Shown piece after piece: positions 13,303-26,521 of a stretch of 64,000 nt of DNA. Source of the stretch: Carya illinoinensis. Lineage: Eukaryota; Streptophyta; Magnoliopsida; Fagales; Juglandaceae. The notes below the pieces were generated by a model. That model did not search any database and was not told the origin of the DNA. It was given only the letters and a program-made list of their open reading frames with translations. The DNA is taken from NCBI RefSeq assembly GCF_018687715.1, contig NC_056755.1, forward strand, positions 42,792,501 through 42,856,500, written 5' to 3'. Position 1 is the stretch's first letter, and each line of letters starts with the position of its first letter. Both the position numbers and the translations under genes were made by a program.

Positions 13303-13339
<37 letters not shown>
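13303..13339. repeat. (AT)n microsatellite
   Basis: An uninterrupted AT dinucleotide run of about 37 bases. Confidence 0.9.
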
Positions 13340-13341
<2 letters not shown>

Positions 13342-15057
13342 CAAGCTTGCTAGTTAGCTAGCTTATATTGCCTTTACTTTTTCATGTAGAGTTATTAACG
13401 AACGCCTATTGGCCGAAGATTTTCCTCCTTTTGTACGGATCATTTAGGTTTTGGATTGTCGAACTTGGCATTGAACTCATGATCACGTGCTTAACTCTAC
13501 TAAATGGTAACAACAATATATATTGGAAGCTCTGATGCAGGATGGATTTTCAGGAAATTACGCTCACTCTGAAGAGAAGTTTATTAATTGGGAAGGATTA
13601 TGGAAGCTGCTTTCTATGTGATCTTCATGTCTCATATATGCGTGCGTGCGTATGTCATGAACTTGGAATGCATATTCGAGCTAGTGATCTGCTTCCATCG
13701 TTCATGTTTTCCCAGAACCATTAAATATTATTATGGTCAATAAGTTAACCACATCAACGTTTATATATATATATACTTTTTGTTACATTATTATAAAGAT
13801 TTTACAGAAAGGAAATTAAATGGATGAGTTCGTGATCCCATGCATGTAAGTACTCCATCGGACTAATTATTAAATTAAAGTCTTAAACTATTTATTCAAT
13901 TGGCATAACCTAGCTATAAACCCTAGCTACGTCTAAACAGAAACGGTAGAACGAGTATAGTATGCCTTCCTTGATAATTTAGTTCAGGATTGCATTAGAT
14001 GGAAATTGGAATACCACCTTATGTCGTTTTAGACAAATTATTTTCCCAATTGGGTAACTTTTTTGCAAGATATAATGATATATCACTAGTATTGCTAGCT
14101 AGCTATACTACTAAAGGATGAGATCATTATTGTTCCTCGAGTTTGGTGCATGAGAGATGTTACGTACAACATGAGTGTGATCAGTAGTTTAATTACTCTC
14201 CATTACATGTAGTTATATATTGAATTTACTGGCCAGGACTAGTACTCATGATTATAATATTATGTTTTTATATATTTATTTAATTTTAATATATATATTT
14301 TTTATACAGAAAAAAGAGATTTTGAATTCAAATTTGTAGAGAATCGGGTCATTAGATATTTAGCTATTTATTTTTAATCTTTCATTTTATATAATAAGTA
14401 CATATGTATATATATATATACAAATTAAGGAACAAAAGATGGTGACAGTACTACTGGATTAGATGATGATGATGATCAGACTTAATTCATGATAATTAAA
14501 GGAATTAGCACAAATTAATTAAGAGTTGATGATCTTTTGGAGTAGTACGTCTTTGATTGATTTGTTTAAGCGATGAAGCTGGTGAAGCGCCTAGCTAGCT
14601 TGTCTAGCAGTAGTACTACTACTACTGTATTATTATCATTAATTAATCTTTATGTATAATCATTAATCGCTTTCAATCACTTTCTTCTGTCACATATAGG
14701 CACCAACACGTAGACCTCGATCGAGCAAATGTGCATTTTTGGACCCCACATCACCCAAATTCTAATAATTATGACACCCAACCTTTACGTACCGCCCATA
14801 ATTAAAAATATATAATATAATATATATATATAATTCTCATCATGTGCTACTGATCTCCATTAACTCCTTTATAAAATGCACTTTTAGCTAGGCAGCTTCT
14901 ATCTCGTGTAAATATTAGCTTTGTAACGAAAGGTCGTTTCAACATCAATTTCTCTTAATTTATAATTTTTCGTTGTTAATTAATTTATAATTAGCACCGA
15001 TAAAAATTTCATTAATTAATTTATAGGGGAAAATATACTTCATATATATAATACCCT

Positions 15058-15060
<3 letters not shown>

Positions 15061-15099
<39 letters not shown>
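15061..15099. repeat. (AT)n microsatellite
   Basis: An uninterrupted AT dinucleotide run of about 38 bases. Confidence 0.9.
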
Positions 15100-15762
15100 C
15101 ACCGCTCTAATTACACTAATCAATAGTTTTAAGTTGTTTGGATATTAAAAATACATCAACACTTCTCAACATACTCCACTATTATTTATTATTTTATTAT
15201 TACTTTTCACATACTTTTTACTATTATTTAATATTCTATTATTATTTTTTACATACTTTTTCACTCTTATTCATAACATACCTCAACACTTCTCGACATC
15301 TAAACCTAACCCGGTTGGAAAAAACTACTTTGCCCTCTACATTGACCACTCCTTTTGACCGCTTTGAATTTTTTTTTTTTTACTTAAAGATTAAGGAAGT
15401 AATTTTAAGTATATTGGTATTTTTTTATTTTTTAAAAATATTTAAAAATATTAAAAAATATGAAAAAAAAATTAAAAAGAAAAAACCATGAAAACTAAGT
15501 ACTAGCGGTAAGTTTGAGAGGCAAAGTACGTAGCACTGCTCAAGTGGTTTTTAATGTGCACTAGTGATCGATCTAAATTTAGATCTAACAAATAAAATGA
15601 AAGGAAAATAAAAAGACACCCTCATGTGTGACATAACCTTAATATTATGTTATTGGTGATCAAATAATAAAAGAGGGTATGGTGAGATACTAATTATGAT
15701 CATTTTAGGTAAATGAAGAGACCCCCGCACTCCTATATATTCATAAGATATAGAAAAAATCT

Positions 15763-15826
15763 ATTCATAATCCTATAATGTGGCATTAGATGTATATCTA
15801 ATGCCACATCATAGAATGATCATGAG
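15763..15826. repeat. Palindrome / foldback hairpin
   Basis: The core at 15779-15808 has 13-base perfect arms (TGTGGCATTAGAT and its complement) around a 4-base loop, GTAT. The flanks continue to pair imperfectly to about 32 bases on each side. It is non-coding; it may be the remnant of a foldback MITE or a small hairpin RNA source. Confidence 0.7.
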
Positions 15827-18800
15827 AAGATAATAAGAATTAGAATGATAAGTAGTATTACTCTAATATATATATATATATTTGAACATCTTTGGTCGAT
15901 CTTATCCGGATGTCGGAAGCACTGATTATGTAAAAAGTACTGCATGTTTTTAGCTTAGCTTTGTTAATAATTTCCACAAGTTTAATTACTAGATCAAGTT
16001 CTGAGACTTAGATAATTACCAAATTAAGGTGGCCTATATATATTTAATTAATTTTAATACAAATAAAACGAAATTAAGATGAAATTTACTAATGAATTAT
16101 ATATTCCCTAATCACAACGCTCAAATCCAACATTAATTAGAATTGGATAATGACAAGGCTAGCTATATATGTATTATGAGCACTATCAGACAATATTACA
16201 TGAGACGTTGGACGTATCAAAGAAGCTGGGTTTTGCAGCTAGCCAGCATCGATATCACATTGGCATGAGCCATATTTAATGGAGAATGCCTTTCAGTCAT
16301 GTGTACTTGTTGGCCACTTTAGCTTGAAAGGAAAGAATGGTTTTGGAGACAAGAAAGCAAGTTAATTAATGGCTGAATTTTAAATAATATTAATCACCTT
16401 TATGTAATAACTAATTAGCTAGCTAGGGTTCCAAATAATCTTTAAACTCATCTGTCTCAACTTTATTCTAGCTTGCGAATATTAAAACACTCTGAAATGC
16501 CTTTTTGCAATTCAAAGGTACTGCCTTTTTGCCTACCTAATTCTTTCGGGGAAAAAAAAAAAGAAAAGAAAAAGATCCATCCTGCACGAAAACTTCATCA
16601 ACTTATATATATATATATATATATAATATCATGATATATATGTACAACATCTGATCTCTAGATCTGATGCATCAACCGTATACAACAATTAATAAAGCAC
16701 ATAACCCTGTAAGTTTGTATTAATTAATATGGCCACATGTAGTAGTAATATATAGTTCCTTCTTATGATAAAGGGTGGCTCGATCTACAGCCAGCACTGC
16801 GTGCTAGGTCTCCCATTAGTTCATTTTGTATATTTTTTTAAACTTTTTTTTACATGTATCTTTAAACATTTTAATTTTTTTTAATTCATAACTTTATTAA
16901 AAAACACTTAATTATTAAATAAAAATTCCCAGCATGCATGGACTACCAACGAAAGGAGTAGCATTTTTCTATGATAAAACATGCAATATGCCAGGTTAGC
17001 ACGAAACCCATGAAAATAATTAAAAAGCATGATCACGAAAGACTCAAAACCCAACTAATTTAGAACTAGAATCACTTTACCCTAAACGGCTAAATAAATT
17101 ACCATGTTTAGAACTTTGAATGAAAGAATATTAATTAATTAATGGTTTTTTGTTTTTTGCAGAATATTTTATCGGATCGATGATTTGATGTCCTCCCATT
17201 TTGAAGACGCATTAAGCCAAATAATTCTTGAGCAACACATGCAAGCTAGCTGTTTTTCTTTTCCTTTAACTCGCTTAATTAATACTAGCTAGCATGCATG
17301 ATCAGTAGTATCTGATGAGGTACATGGATAAGAATCATAAGTTAGCTAAGGGCTACAACAAATAATTTGGCCTTGAAGTTCTAATATCATTTGTACATGA
17401 AGAAATTTTGTCTCACAATCAAAGGTTTCTTCCGCATGATGATGATGATATGACCTTTTAAAAGGGCGAAAAAACAAAGCATTCTTGTCATGGTCTGCAA
17501 ATGAGTACTCAAGATATTGCTGGAAACACAAACATCAATCAAGGTACTCTTAGCTAGCTAGGTTTTGACATATTCTGCTATAGCCAATGCCCCAATATAT
17601 ATCACATATGTATGAGGTATCATGATTCCCAAGAAGCAATAACTGTACTGGGCAATTTTCGTGCATCTTTTGTGTGGCTAATATGTGGAAAATAGCCAGA
17701 TGAAGCAAGTGCATGTGATATATATGCATGAACTTCTTGGACATAACAAAATATGGCATTTCAGTTCTCATTTTTAGCAGACTAAACGCTAGGCATAAAA
17801 TATGCCTGAAAATCAAGAGCTAGAGGATATGCAGAAGGTACGTATCTGAATTCCATACTTAATAAAACAGACACTGAAGTAAGATAAGTGCACATTCACA
17901 TGAAGATTACAAAATATTATATATGTGTTCTATATCTCGAGTGAACAAACTGGCCCAAAAACCAATTGAACCAGCCGAGCTCCTTTTCCACTACAAACAC
18001 TTTATCGGTGACTCCAGATTCCAGCGAATTAATAAGTCCTAATTATATATATTATAATAGCTAACTAATTAAGCTAAGCAGTAAGCATGCAGATTGCAGC
18101 ATGTGTGTATATGTCTTTAGTTGACAGTAGCATGCCCCACCTCCGATATTTGGTCTCCATGACAATAATTGCTCAAACGATCGAAGTGCATGGCATGTTG
18201 CAGATATCATGTGTATGGTCCACTTTTCTTTCTTCTTTCTTTCCTCTATATATATATGTAAGAAGAAATATTTTTAAACGCATACATATTGTTATTGATC
18301 AGACTTTGGAGTTTGGACACAAATAAACGCAATTTCCGTTTCACTTTCTTATAATATATTTTCTTTTTTTCTCAGTTAAGTTTTGTAGTTTGTGCACCAG
18401 AAAAAAAAAAAAAAAAAAAAAACAACAACAACAACACAAAAAACCCACAAATTTCTAACTTAAATTATCTTGAATAACCGGTAAAATGACGATATTACTT
18501 CTTAGTTATCATAATAATATAAAAAGCATACTTTCCATTTTTTCGGAATAAATTTTAAAAGATCAGAAATTAGTGCATGGCCTCCTCCGGTCCATGGTGG
18601 CCGTGGAAGCCATATGGCGCGCAGTAGCTCCTGTGAACTTTGATTACCATTCTTTTTTTCTTAGTGGAGGACATGATGATTTACATTATATTTATTATAA
18701 ATATATAAGCTAGACAATATATTAATGTCATTTTATGATTTACACACACACACACACATATATATGCATCATCTTCCTCACATTGATATGGAAACGCACT

Positions 18801-21110
18801 TTCAACAGTCCTACATATATGTACAATACTCTGTTTTGATCAGGCTTTTCACTCTCTGGCCAAGAAGCTTCTTCTGTACTTTGCTCCTCTAGATTTGAAG
18901 AATTCTTCGTGCATAAAGACAGCAAAAAAATACAAAATAAAAGCATAATTTGAAGAGGGTTTTGAGCTTTCTGTGTTAGGACAATTAATAATTAGGCAAT
19001 CATATATATGTCCAATATACAATACTTGATCCGTTTCTTGGATTTGCTTCAACCAATCCCTCGCATGCAGATTAATGCGGACAGTCATGGTTTTGATGTA
19101 ATGCCAAACATGCACGCCTGTCTGCACAAAAATCAAAAGCACGACACAACATATACTAGTGGATCAAACTCAAATTCAAACAAATTACCGAAGCTTTGGT
19201 AGGTGAAGGTTTTCTTTCTATAGTTTTTTCATTAAACAATTCATTTGAATTCAAGCCTGCTATATATATCTTAAATTTGAATTCAACATGTTTCAAGAGT
19301 TTGTGGGCTTGGTTGGACCAGAGATATACCTGTTCTCAATTTAATGTAATTTTTTTTCCTTTTTAAAAGATAATTTAAAGTAACAAATGGAAAAGAAATA
19401 TTAAAAAACAAATCAAAAGACAAAACAAAAACCAAGGCAGTCGTCAGTTATTCCTCGGGATCTAGGTAAACGTGCGGAATCGGAAATTACTTCATCAGCA
19501 ATTCATGAGTATCGATCTCATTGTGTTTGGAAAGCGATAAAATTGTATTAAACAGTTGATTGCAAGCTATTTTGAGGACTGACAGAACTGAGCTGAATAC
19601 GTGAGTACTGAGTGAATTACTAATTAGAAGCCTACAAAGACTTCGCGCGCGCTATGATCGATCTTGTGAATAGGCTAAAAAATATATATATTGTAAATAG
19701 GTTAAGAAACAAGAATTATTGCAGTTTGAGGGAATAAAATGTTATTTTTCCCAAAGGATATGTATATTTGATCAATTCTAGGAAAAAACAACGAGTTCAA
19801 ACCCATCTTTCGATTAAAAATATTTTGTATCACTACCATGCCATCCATCAACTAATCGCCAGAAAATCCAAAAAATAAGATATAAATTATTTAAGATCCA
19901 GAAGTACAATGCTTATCCAAAGCTCACTTGAAAATGATCAAAGGCAGAACATGTTCTGGAAGATGATGCTGGAAGATGACAATGACAAGTAATCAAGTGT
20001 TCCACTAAGACCAGTCAATTAGCCGACATGCATCCAGGACGTACGTTTGCAGATGGGGCCATTGCACGTGTTTATATATATGGATGATTGCCAGGTATCT
20101 AGGGTTTCTAAATTATTCCAGCTTTTGTTTTCAACCTAGAAGAAAACCAAAGACGACCTCCATTGTTAATTAGTCCCCAAGCTCTAATTCATGCATTAAT
20201 AAACCAAACCCCAATGCGATAACGTGCATATATAAATTATTATGACTTGAATCCTATATAGAAGAATATATAGGCCAATAATCAGACAGTGTTCACAATT
20301 TAAAGTAGCTAGACAAGGAGGTCTTTGTACTGAAAGCTACATTTCTAATATAATAAACTATTATCTTTAGGCTGCTTATGATATAAGTAACAGCCTAGAC
20401 ATAACATGATGAAACTGATTGAGAAACATATGCAGAAATTTCATTTTCAGATCAAGTGTAAGTAAATGTCTTCATTTTATATATATATATATATATATAT
20501 AGTTTAAATGATTTATTAATTTTTTTTAAGCATTTATTTTAAATTATATATGTGTAGTTTGAATGGGGTGCATTTGTTCAAAGTCTAAACCTTAATATAG
20601 GGACTGATATTATTTTCTTGAAATTAAGAACAATAAGGACAATGGGGTTGTCATATCAAGAGGGGGTGTGAGAGGAGATCATCTGTGAGAGGGATGGATT
20701 TCTTTTTGTTTCTGTTTGTGAAGAATTTCCAGTTACTTGTAGACTGAGTTTAAGCATTATGCCTAATTATTAAGAAAACTTCTCACATGGGTGGAGACAA
20801 CCTTGGAAAAGCTGATAGATCATCGTCCAAGAAATTTGACCAAATAATTCACGGGTAGTGGGTAATGTTGAAGATATGGTCAAGGAGTTTTAAAGGTAAA
20901 ACAAAATTATTTTGTTCAATTTAATTAAAATGAAGTTTCTTTTCAGAACTTATTTTGGACTCCAGCTACTTAATTTGTCTCGATGTTTATAATATATAGA
21001 TAGATCAACTACTCTAAAAATAAACCAAATTTTATATATTTGTTTTCCTTCAGATTTCTTGTTGGTCTTCATGATCCTCTTGACCATGTAAGCCCCACCC
21101 GAACCCCCCC

Positions 21111-21112
<2 letters not shown>

Positions 21113-21195
<83 letters not shown>
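21113..21195. repeat. (CT)n microsatellite, about 41 units
   Basis: An uninterrupted CT dinucleotide run of about 83 bases, the longest simple repeat in the window. The Ser/Leu and Arg/Glu open frames across it on both strands are products of the repeat and not genes. Confidence 0.95.
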
Positions 21196-21201
<6 letters not shown>

Positions 21202-22662
21202 CTATCGTTTCTTAGCATTCTATTGGCCAAAACAAGGATTAAATACTTGACTTTCTTAATTGCTAAAGTAAAGATTCTTTCTTGGTTCAATAATATTATT
21301 GAGTTGGAAAATGTGTCATAATCAATCATGCACGAACTGATTGTGTTGCGTAATATTGTGTATATACACATCTATTTCTATAGCACTTGTTAAACAAAGA
21401 AAGAAACTTGGAATCTAAAATAAAAATAAAAAAGGAAAAACTTGACCAGATGAACAGAAACTGTGTCTAGCTGCCTTTCATGCTTCTGAAGTTTGGGCTG
21501 GGCCACCATTTTGTTTTATGAACACATACTGTGGATGAACCCTAATTGAGCTTGCCTCGGTGTTTTCAGTTCCTAGGACCAGGCTGACCAGCCCAACTGG
21601 TAAATTTCATATACAATATCTGACTCAAGTCAATCAATCAACAAGAGTAGAAGCAATAATTAATTTTGAAAGTAACTTTTGAATAAAAGTGGCCTTTTAG
21701 GCCCTAGCTTAGGTAGTAATGGGGTCGGTGGATTGTAATGAGTGTTACAGTGTTACCTTTATTAATATAATAAAGTAGAAATTGATACGAAGTCTCCATG
21801 TTTATGTGACTGAAGTTACATATATATATATATATATATATGTACATATGTATATATTGAGTACTGAGTTTGTTAAGAGATTCCAAATTTCCAATATTGA
21901 AAAGAACCTATTTTACTCCTGAGGCAACTTGTGATCATTGTGGCAATACCAAGTTATTCTCAGATAAAATATATGCGAGCAAACATCCCTGTTCTGCAGA
22001 ACCAAAAAAAGGAAAACTATAGGAAAAACAGTCCGGGTGTTGATTGCCTTCTGAACTCTGTTTCTACTTTACCTTCGATGCCATACACCCTAGAGCTGCC
22101 TTAGGTGTGGCAATGGCTGCAGCAAATGCTTGATTGAGTTACCTTAGACACATCTTTTTCAGGTAGGTAATGGTGGGAAAGATCCATTATAAAGAAGCAA
22201 ATAGGCATTCAGAACATTATCGTAGGGCAGCAATAGGAGTGACTCAAATTATATATATCACCTGTGACAACCTTTGCTGAAGCAAAACCAACAGCTATTG
22301 AAAAATGCCCAAAAAAAAGATAGTAGCAATGTATATTCTCTATACCGGGACCCGAGTGTGGGATCTGAGTTATTTTAATACATACATTGGATTGTAGGGC
22401 TTCCTGGAGGTTCAAAATGCAAAATTACTTTGGCATTACTGGCTATGTATCTTCATTCGAAAACAGGACTACTTAATAATAACAGAAATTCCGAAACCAA
22501 AACTGACCGCATGACTATATATAGCATACCATCGAGTGAAACTTGATCAACAAACAATTGCCAATATTTTCCCAAAGAGATTTGTCAAAACTGATGTATA
22601 ATGACCGTAGAGAACTACAAATGATAGAAATTTAATACAGGGAGCTAATTAAGGATACAAAA

Positions 22663-23036
22663 TGTTAGAAAGTATAGCGGAAAGTACCTTAGACTTAGCT
22701 TAAAGAAATGCTCCACAAGTTTCTCCAGCGCGACAAAAACCAAGCATTTTCTCTTAGTAGTAAAGTGTACTACGTAGTTATTAGACCAGAGTAACACTTA
22801 ACAAATCCACAGTCTATAAACTATTTCAAGAGAGAACAAATGAGAGAGAGATTTTTACTATTATGATTGATGCACCAGAATCAAAAGGAGGGGGGGCTAT
22901 ATATAGCCCCCCTACTTTAAGGCCAGCCTTCAATACACTGGAAACGCATGGCTTAAAGCCATGCGTTTACCGGTTATGTAACGCATGCATCCAAAAAGGA
23001 GGGGTCTGCCCGTGTGGGCGCCCCCTCCATTTAACA
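22663..23036 (-). repeat. 3' LTR of copia element 1
   Basis: 374 bases, starting TGTTAGAAAG and ending TTTAACA on the plus strand. It contains a palindromic TATA region at 22891-22912 and a 27-base palindrome at 22942-22968. It is shorter than its partner because two palindromic segments present there are missing or reduced here. Confidence 0.92.
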
Positions 23037-24107
23037 TCTCCCACTCGCACACAGTGGGCATGACCCTAGGTCCGCATCTCTCTAATGTTCTCAATCTTGT
23101 TCACACAAGTAAATAGGCCGTGCGACCACCAAGCATATCTTTAGAAAAGTGGGAGTACATACACTAAATTTCTTCCAGAGAAGACTAGCATAGTAACATC
23201 CCTAAAGTGTCTGGTCATGTCCTAGACTCATTCGATCGCATCGGATTAAGCATTTTCGAAACCCTCTTGAGTTCAGAAAACTCAGAACAATGCTTGACTA
23301 ACTCCAAATCATTTCAATATGTTCACAACCTTAGTCGCTACCAGTATGTAGCGTCATAGTTTGACGCCAGCAAACACTATCGAAGATGCGATATTGAATA
23401 ATCTTCCCTTTGCACTCATATCATTCAACTTTGGTCGAACCACTTTCCCAGCAATGCCTCTTTAGACCTTATTAATCATGGTCATAGACAACATGCCAAA
23501 GTAGTAGACATCATAACCTCCATCTCGTGACAGAGTCAAAAGTAAAGGACACTTAAAAAATGAGACTCACACAGTGATAAAGAGGGAAACCTTTTACTCA
23601 CTTACTCATTTGGTCGAATAAGCACATGTAATATGAAATATATGCTACGGTGGATTTCTCATTCTTAAAGAGCATATGTCTATATCAACACCGTACAGAT
23701 CTTAGTCTAGCCGCTCCTTAAGCGTCTAACTCGAGTTCCTCTATTTACTCGCCTCCAAGGTGTCGAAGAGGATCTCACATCTGGCTAACCACAGGCTACA
23801 TAGGTTGTGGGGTAACCCATGCATAGTCCTCTCATTGGACCTGATCTTAGCTCCCACTAAAACTGACATATTTTTGTGTCAACTAACTTATCCATTTGGA
23901 CAAGTATCTTAGAACACAATGTCTCATCTCTACTCGCTTCTCAAGCGCTAGAGGCGATCGCTCGTGTGAGTGAGCTGATCTAAACCTGTTGACATATCTT
24001 GTGTGTGAATTAGAAAGACAATACGATAAAGACAATAACTGAATCATATTGTATTAATATCCCAAAGGAAAGGCTACATCTCAGTGTCATTTGAAACACA
24101 AAAACAT
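23037..24107 (-). other. 3' untranslated part of copia element 1
   Basis: About 1.07 kb between the polyprotein stop and the 3' LTR. I see no coding frame. Read on the minus strand it ends in GTGGGAGA, the likely polypurine tract for plus-strand priming. No extra envelope-like gene is visible. Confidence 0.6.
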
Positions 24108-25886
24108 TTACAGTTTACGCAGTCCTAGATTGCTAACATGAGCCTCAAAGACATCTCTTGCTATGAGCTTCGTTAAGGGATCAGCAACCATGCGACTTGT
24201 AGAGAGGTGTTTCAGAACCACTTCCTTTTGCACTACCATGTCTCTGATGTAGTGATATCTGATATCTATGTATTTGGTTCTTCCATGGTACTTAGAGTCC
24301 TTAGCATATGCGAGAGCAGCCGTGCTATCGCAGAATATTGTCACCGGATCTGAAAAATCCATGCCAATGTCTAAATGCTTGAGGAATCTTCATAACCAAA
24401 CAGCTTCTTGAACCGCTGCAGAACAAGCTATGTATTCTACCTCTATGGTGGATAAACCTATACAGGGTTGTTTCTTGCTGCTCCATGTAATAGCGCCATT
24501 ATTAAGCAGAAAGGCATACCCAGTGGTTGATTTATGCTCATCTAGGTCATTGCCCCAGTCGGCATCGCTGTAACCTTTTAGCTGCAAATCTGAACCTTGA
24601 TAGCACAACACATAGTCTGCAGTTCCCTTGAGATATCGCATAATCCTCTTGACTGCTTTCCAGTGAGCCAGTCCGGGGTTAGATTGGAATCTACTCACTA
24701 AGCCAACTGCATAGCATATGTCAGGTCGAGTACACATCATTGCGTACATCAGACTACCCACAACATTAGCATAAGGGAAACGGGCCATCTTTTCCTTTTT
24801 TATTTGAGTCTTAGGACATAACTCTTTAGATAAGTTCTCGCTTTTTGCAACAGGGGTGTCAATGGGTTTACATTCATTCATTAGGAAACGCTCAAGAACT
24901 TTCTTTATGTAAGTCTGTTGGGACAAACACAAAAGTCTCTTTGAGCAATCTCTGTAGATCTTAACTCCTAGAATGTATTCTGCTTCACCCATATCCTTCA
25001 TCTCAAAATTGAAGGATAACCACTCTTTTGTGGCGACTATCAACCCTTTATCATTTCCAGCTAGTAGTATGTCGTCAACATATAATGACAACATAATGAA
25101 ACTCTACTTGGACCTTTTGACATAGACACAATGGTCCTCTGTGATCATCGTAAACCCATTCGAAAGAACGGCTCGATGGAATCTGAGGTACCATTGTCTA
25201 GATGATTGTTTTAGGCCATATATTGATCGTTTGAGCTTGCACACTTTGCGTTCTTGACCTTTGACCACAAAACCCGTTGGTTGATCCATATAGATCTCCT
25301 CATCTAGTTCTCCATTGAGAAATGCTGTCTTAACATCCATTTGGTAGAGTTCCAAATCCATGTTTGCTACTATAGCTAGAATCAGGCGAATTGAAGCAAA
25401 CCTCACCACTGGTGAAAAAGTTTCCTCATAGTCTATACCCTCCTGTTGGGTATATCCTTTCACCACTAAGCGAGCTTTGTACTTATCTATCGATCCATCC
25501 GACTTGCGTTTGACTTTAAGAACCCATTTGTTCCCAATAGTCTTACGCCCTATCGGTAGATCAACTAGATCCCAGACTTGGTTAGTCTTCATAGACTCAA
25601 TTTCATCATTAAAAGCTTTCATCCACTCATCTTTAGTAGAAGATGAGAGAGCCTCATGAATTTTCCTAGGCTCGTCATCATCATGCGGAGCTACCATAAA
25701 AGCTTCCCCTTCAATCTCAAAACGATGACGGGGAATACTTTCACGTGTGCTTCTATGCGGTTGAGGTTGTTGTGATTGATTGACAAGCAGTGTGCTTCCA
25801 CTCGGATTTAAGTCCCTTTTATCATTTGTAGGAGCTTGAAGTATTTCTTCCTCATTCTCAACTAAATTCCTTGGAGCACTTTCCTC
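24108..25886 (-). pseudogene. Copia 1 reverse transcriptase and RNase H (broken)
   Basis: The reverse transcriptase begins around 25697 (DEWMKAFNDEIESM, then KARLVVKGYTQQEGIDY, then the QMDVKTAFLNG catalytic region). It continues through SLYVDDILLAGN near 25080, the YVDD active site. RNase H follows (GYSDADWG, then KSTTGYAF, then FCDSTAALAYAK) and ends at the stop at 24108. All domains and catalytic aspartates are readable, but in-frame stops interrupt the frame near 25102 and 24389, splitting one ancestral frame into three. The stop near 24389 fits a CGA to TGA change, as expected from methylated-cytosine decay; that cause is inference. Confidence 0.9.
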
Positions 25887-26521
25887 TTATTCCACAATCT
25901 CATGAAGTTCTAAACTCCTATCAACCTCATCTCTACTTGGAAATTCATTTTCAATGAAGTCCACATCTCGTGATTCAATCTCAGTTACACTTCTATCAGT
26001 TTGTTCACCTATTAACATATACCCTTTAGAGTGTTCTGAGTTCCTTATAAAGATACACTTCTTCCCTCTAGGGCCTAATTTTCCATACTTATGAGAAAGA
26101 TCATGAACAAAACCCGTTAAACCCCATGGCCGCAAGTTACTCAAATTGGGTTTCTCGCCGGTCCATAGTTCATATGGGGTGAAAGTTACTGATTTGGAGG
26201 GCACTCGGTTAAGAATGTAGGCAGCAGTCAAAAGTGCATCCCCCCAAAAAGAAATTGGTAGGTTTGCTTACGCCATATTGACCTAACCATCTCAAGCAGT
26301 GTTCGATTTCTCCTTTCCGCCACACCATTTTGCTGTGGCGTACTCGGCATCGTTAACTGTCTTTTGATTCCTTTTTCATCACAGAGCCTTTTAAATTGCT
26401 CAGAGAGATATTCTCGTCCTCGGTCAGTTCTTAGAGTTTTTAAACTCTTATCTAACTGATTCTCAACCATTCTTAGATATCGCCTAAAACATTCCAATGC
26501 TTCAGACTTATGGGAGATTAA
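25887..26521 (-). pseudogene. Copia 1 integrase, middle and C-terminal part (broken)
   Basis: Continues the integrase core: LRTDRGREYLSEQF carries the second catalytic Asp, and TPQQNGVAERRNRTLLEM carries the catalytic Glu. A frameshift in a T/G-rich run near 26260 breaks the frame; reading resumes with TAAYILNRVPSKSVTFTP and ELWTGEKPNLSNLRPWG, typical of copia integrases. A stop ends the piece at 25887, but sequence beyond it is still open in the same frame. Confidence 0.88.

Larger units (their letters stand above)
12784..22662. other. AT-rich spacer with microsatellites, no gene seen
   Basis: Nearly 10 kb without a supportable coding region. The frames of 60-117 codons here are scattered, carry no recognisable motif and often run through AT or CT repeats. 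Visible structure: (AT)n at about 13303-13339 and 15061-15099, a short palindrome at 15779-15808, a poly(A) run at about 18402-18422, (CA)n near 18742-18758 and a long (CT)n at 21113-21195. A region at 15137-15304 has loosely matching ends (GTTTGGATATT and its rough complement) and could be an old MITE. It may hold distal control elements of the LBD29-type gene. Confidence 0.6.

Noticed and set aside
21040..21371. Open frames on both strands across the CT run (Ser/Leu and Arg/Glu repeats)
   Set aside because: They exist only because a CT dinucleotide repeat has no stop codon in any frame.
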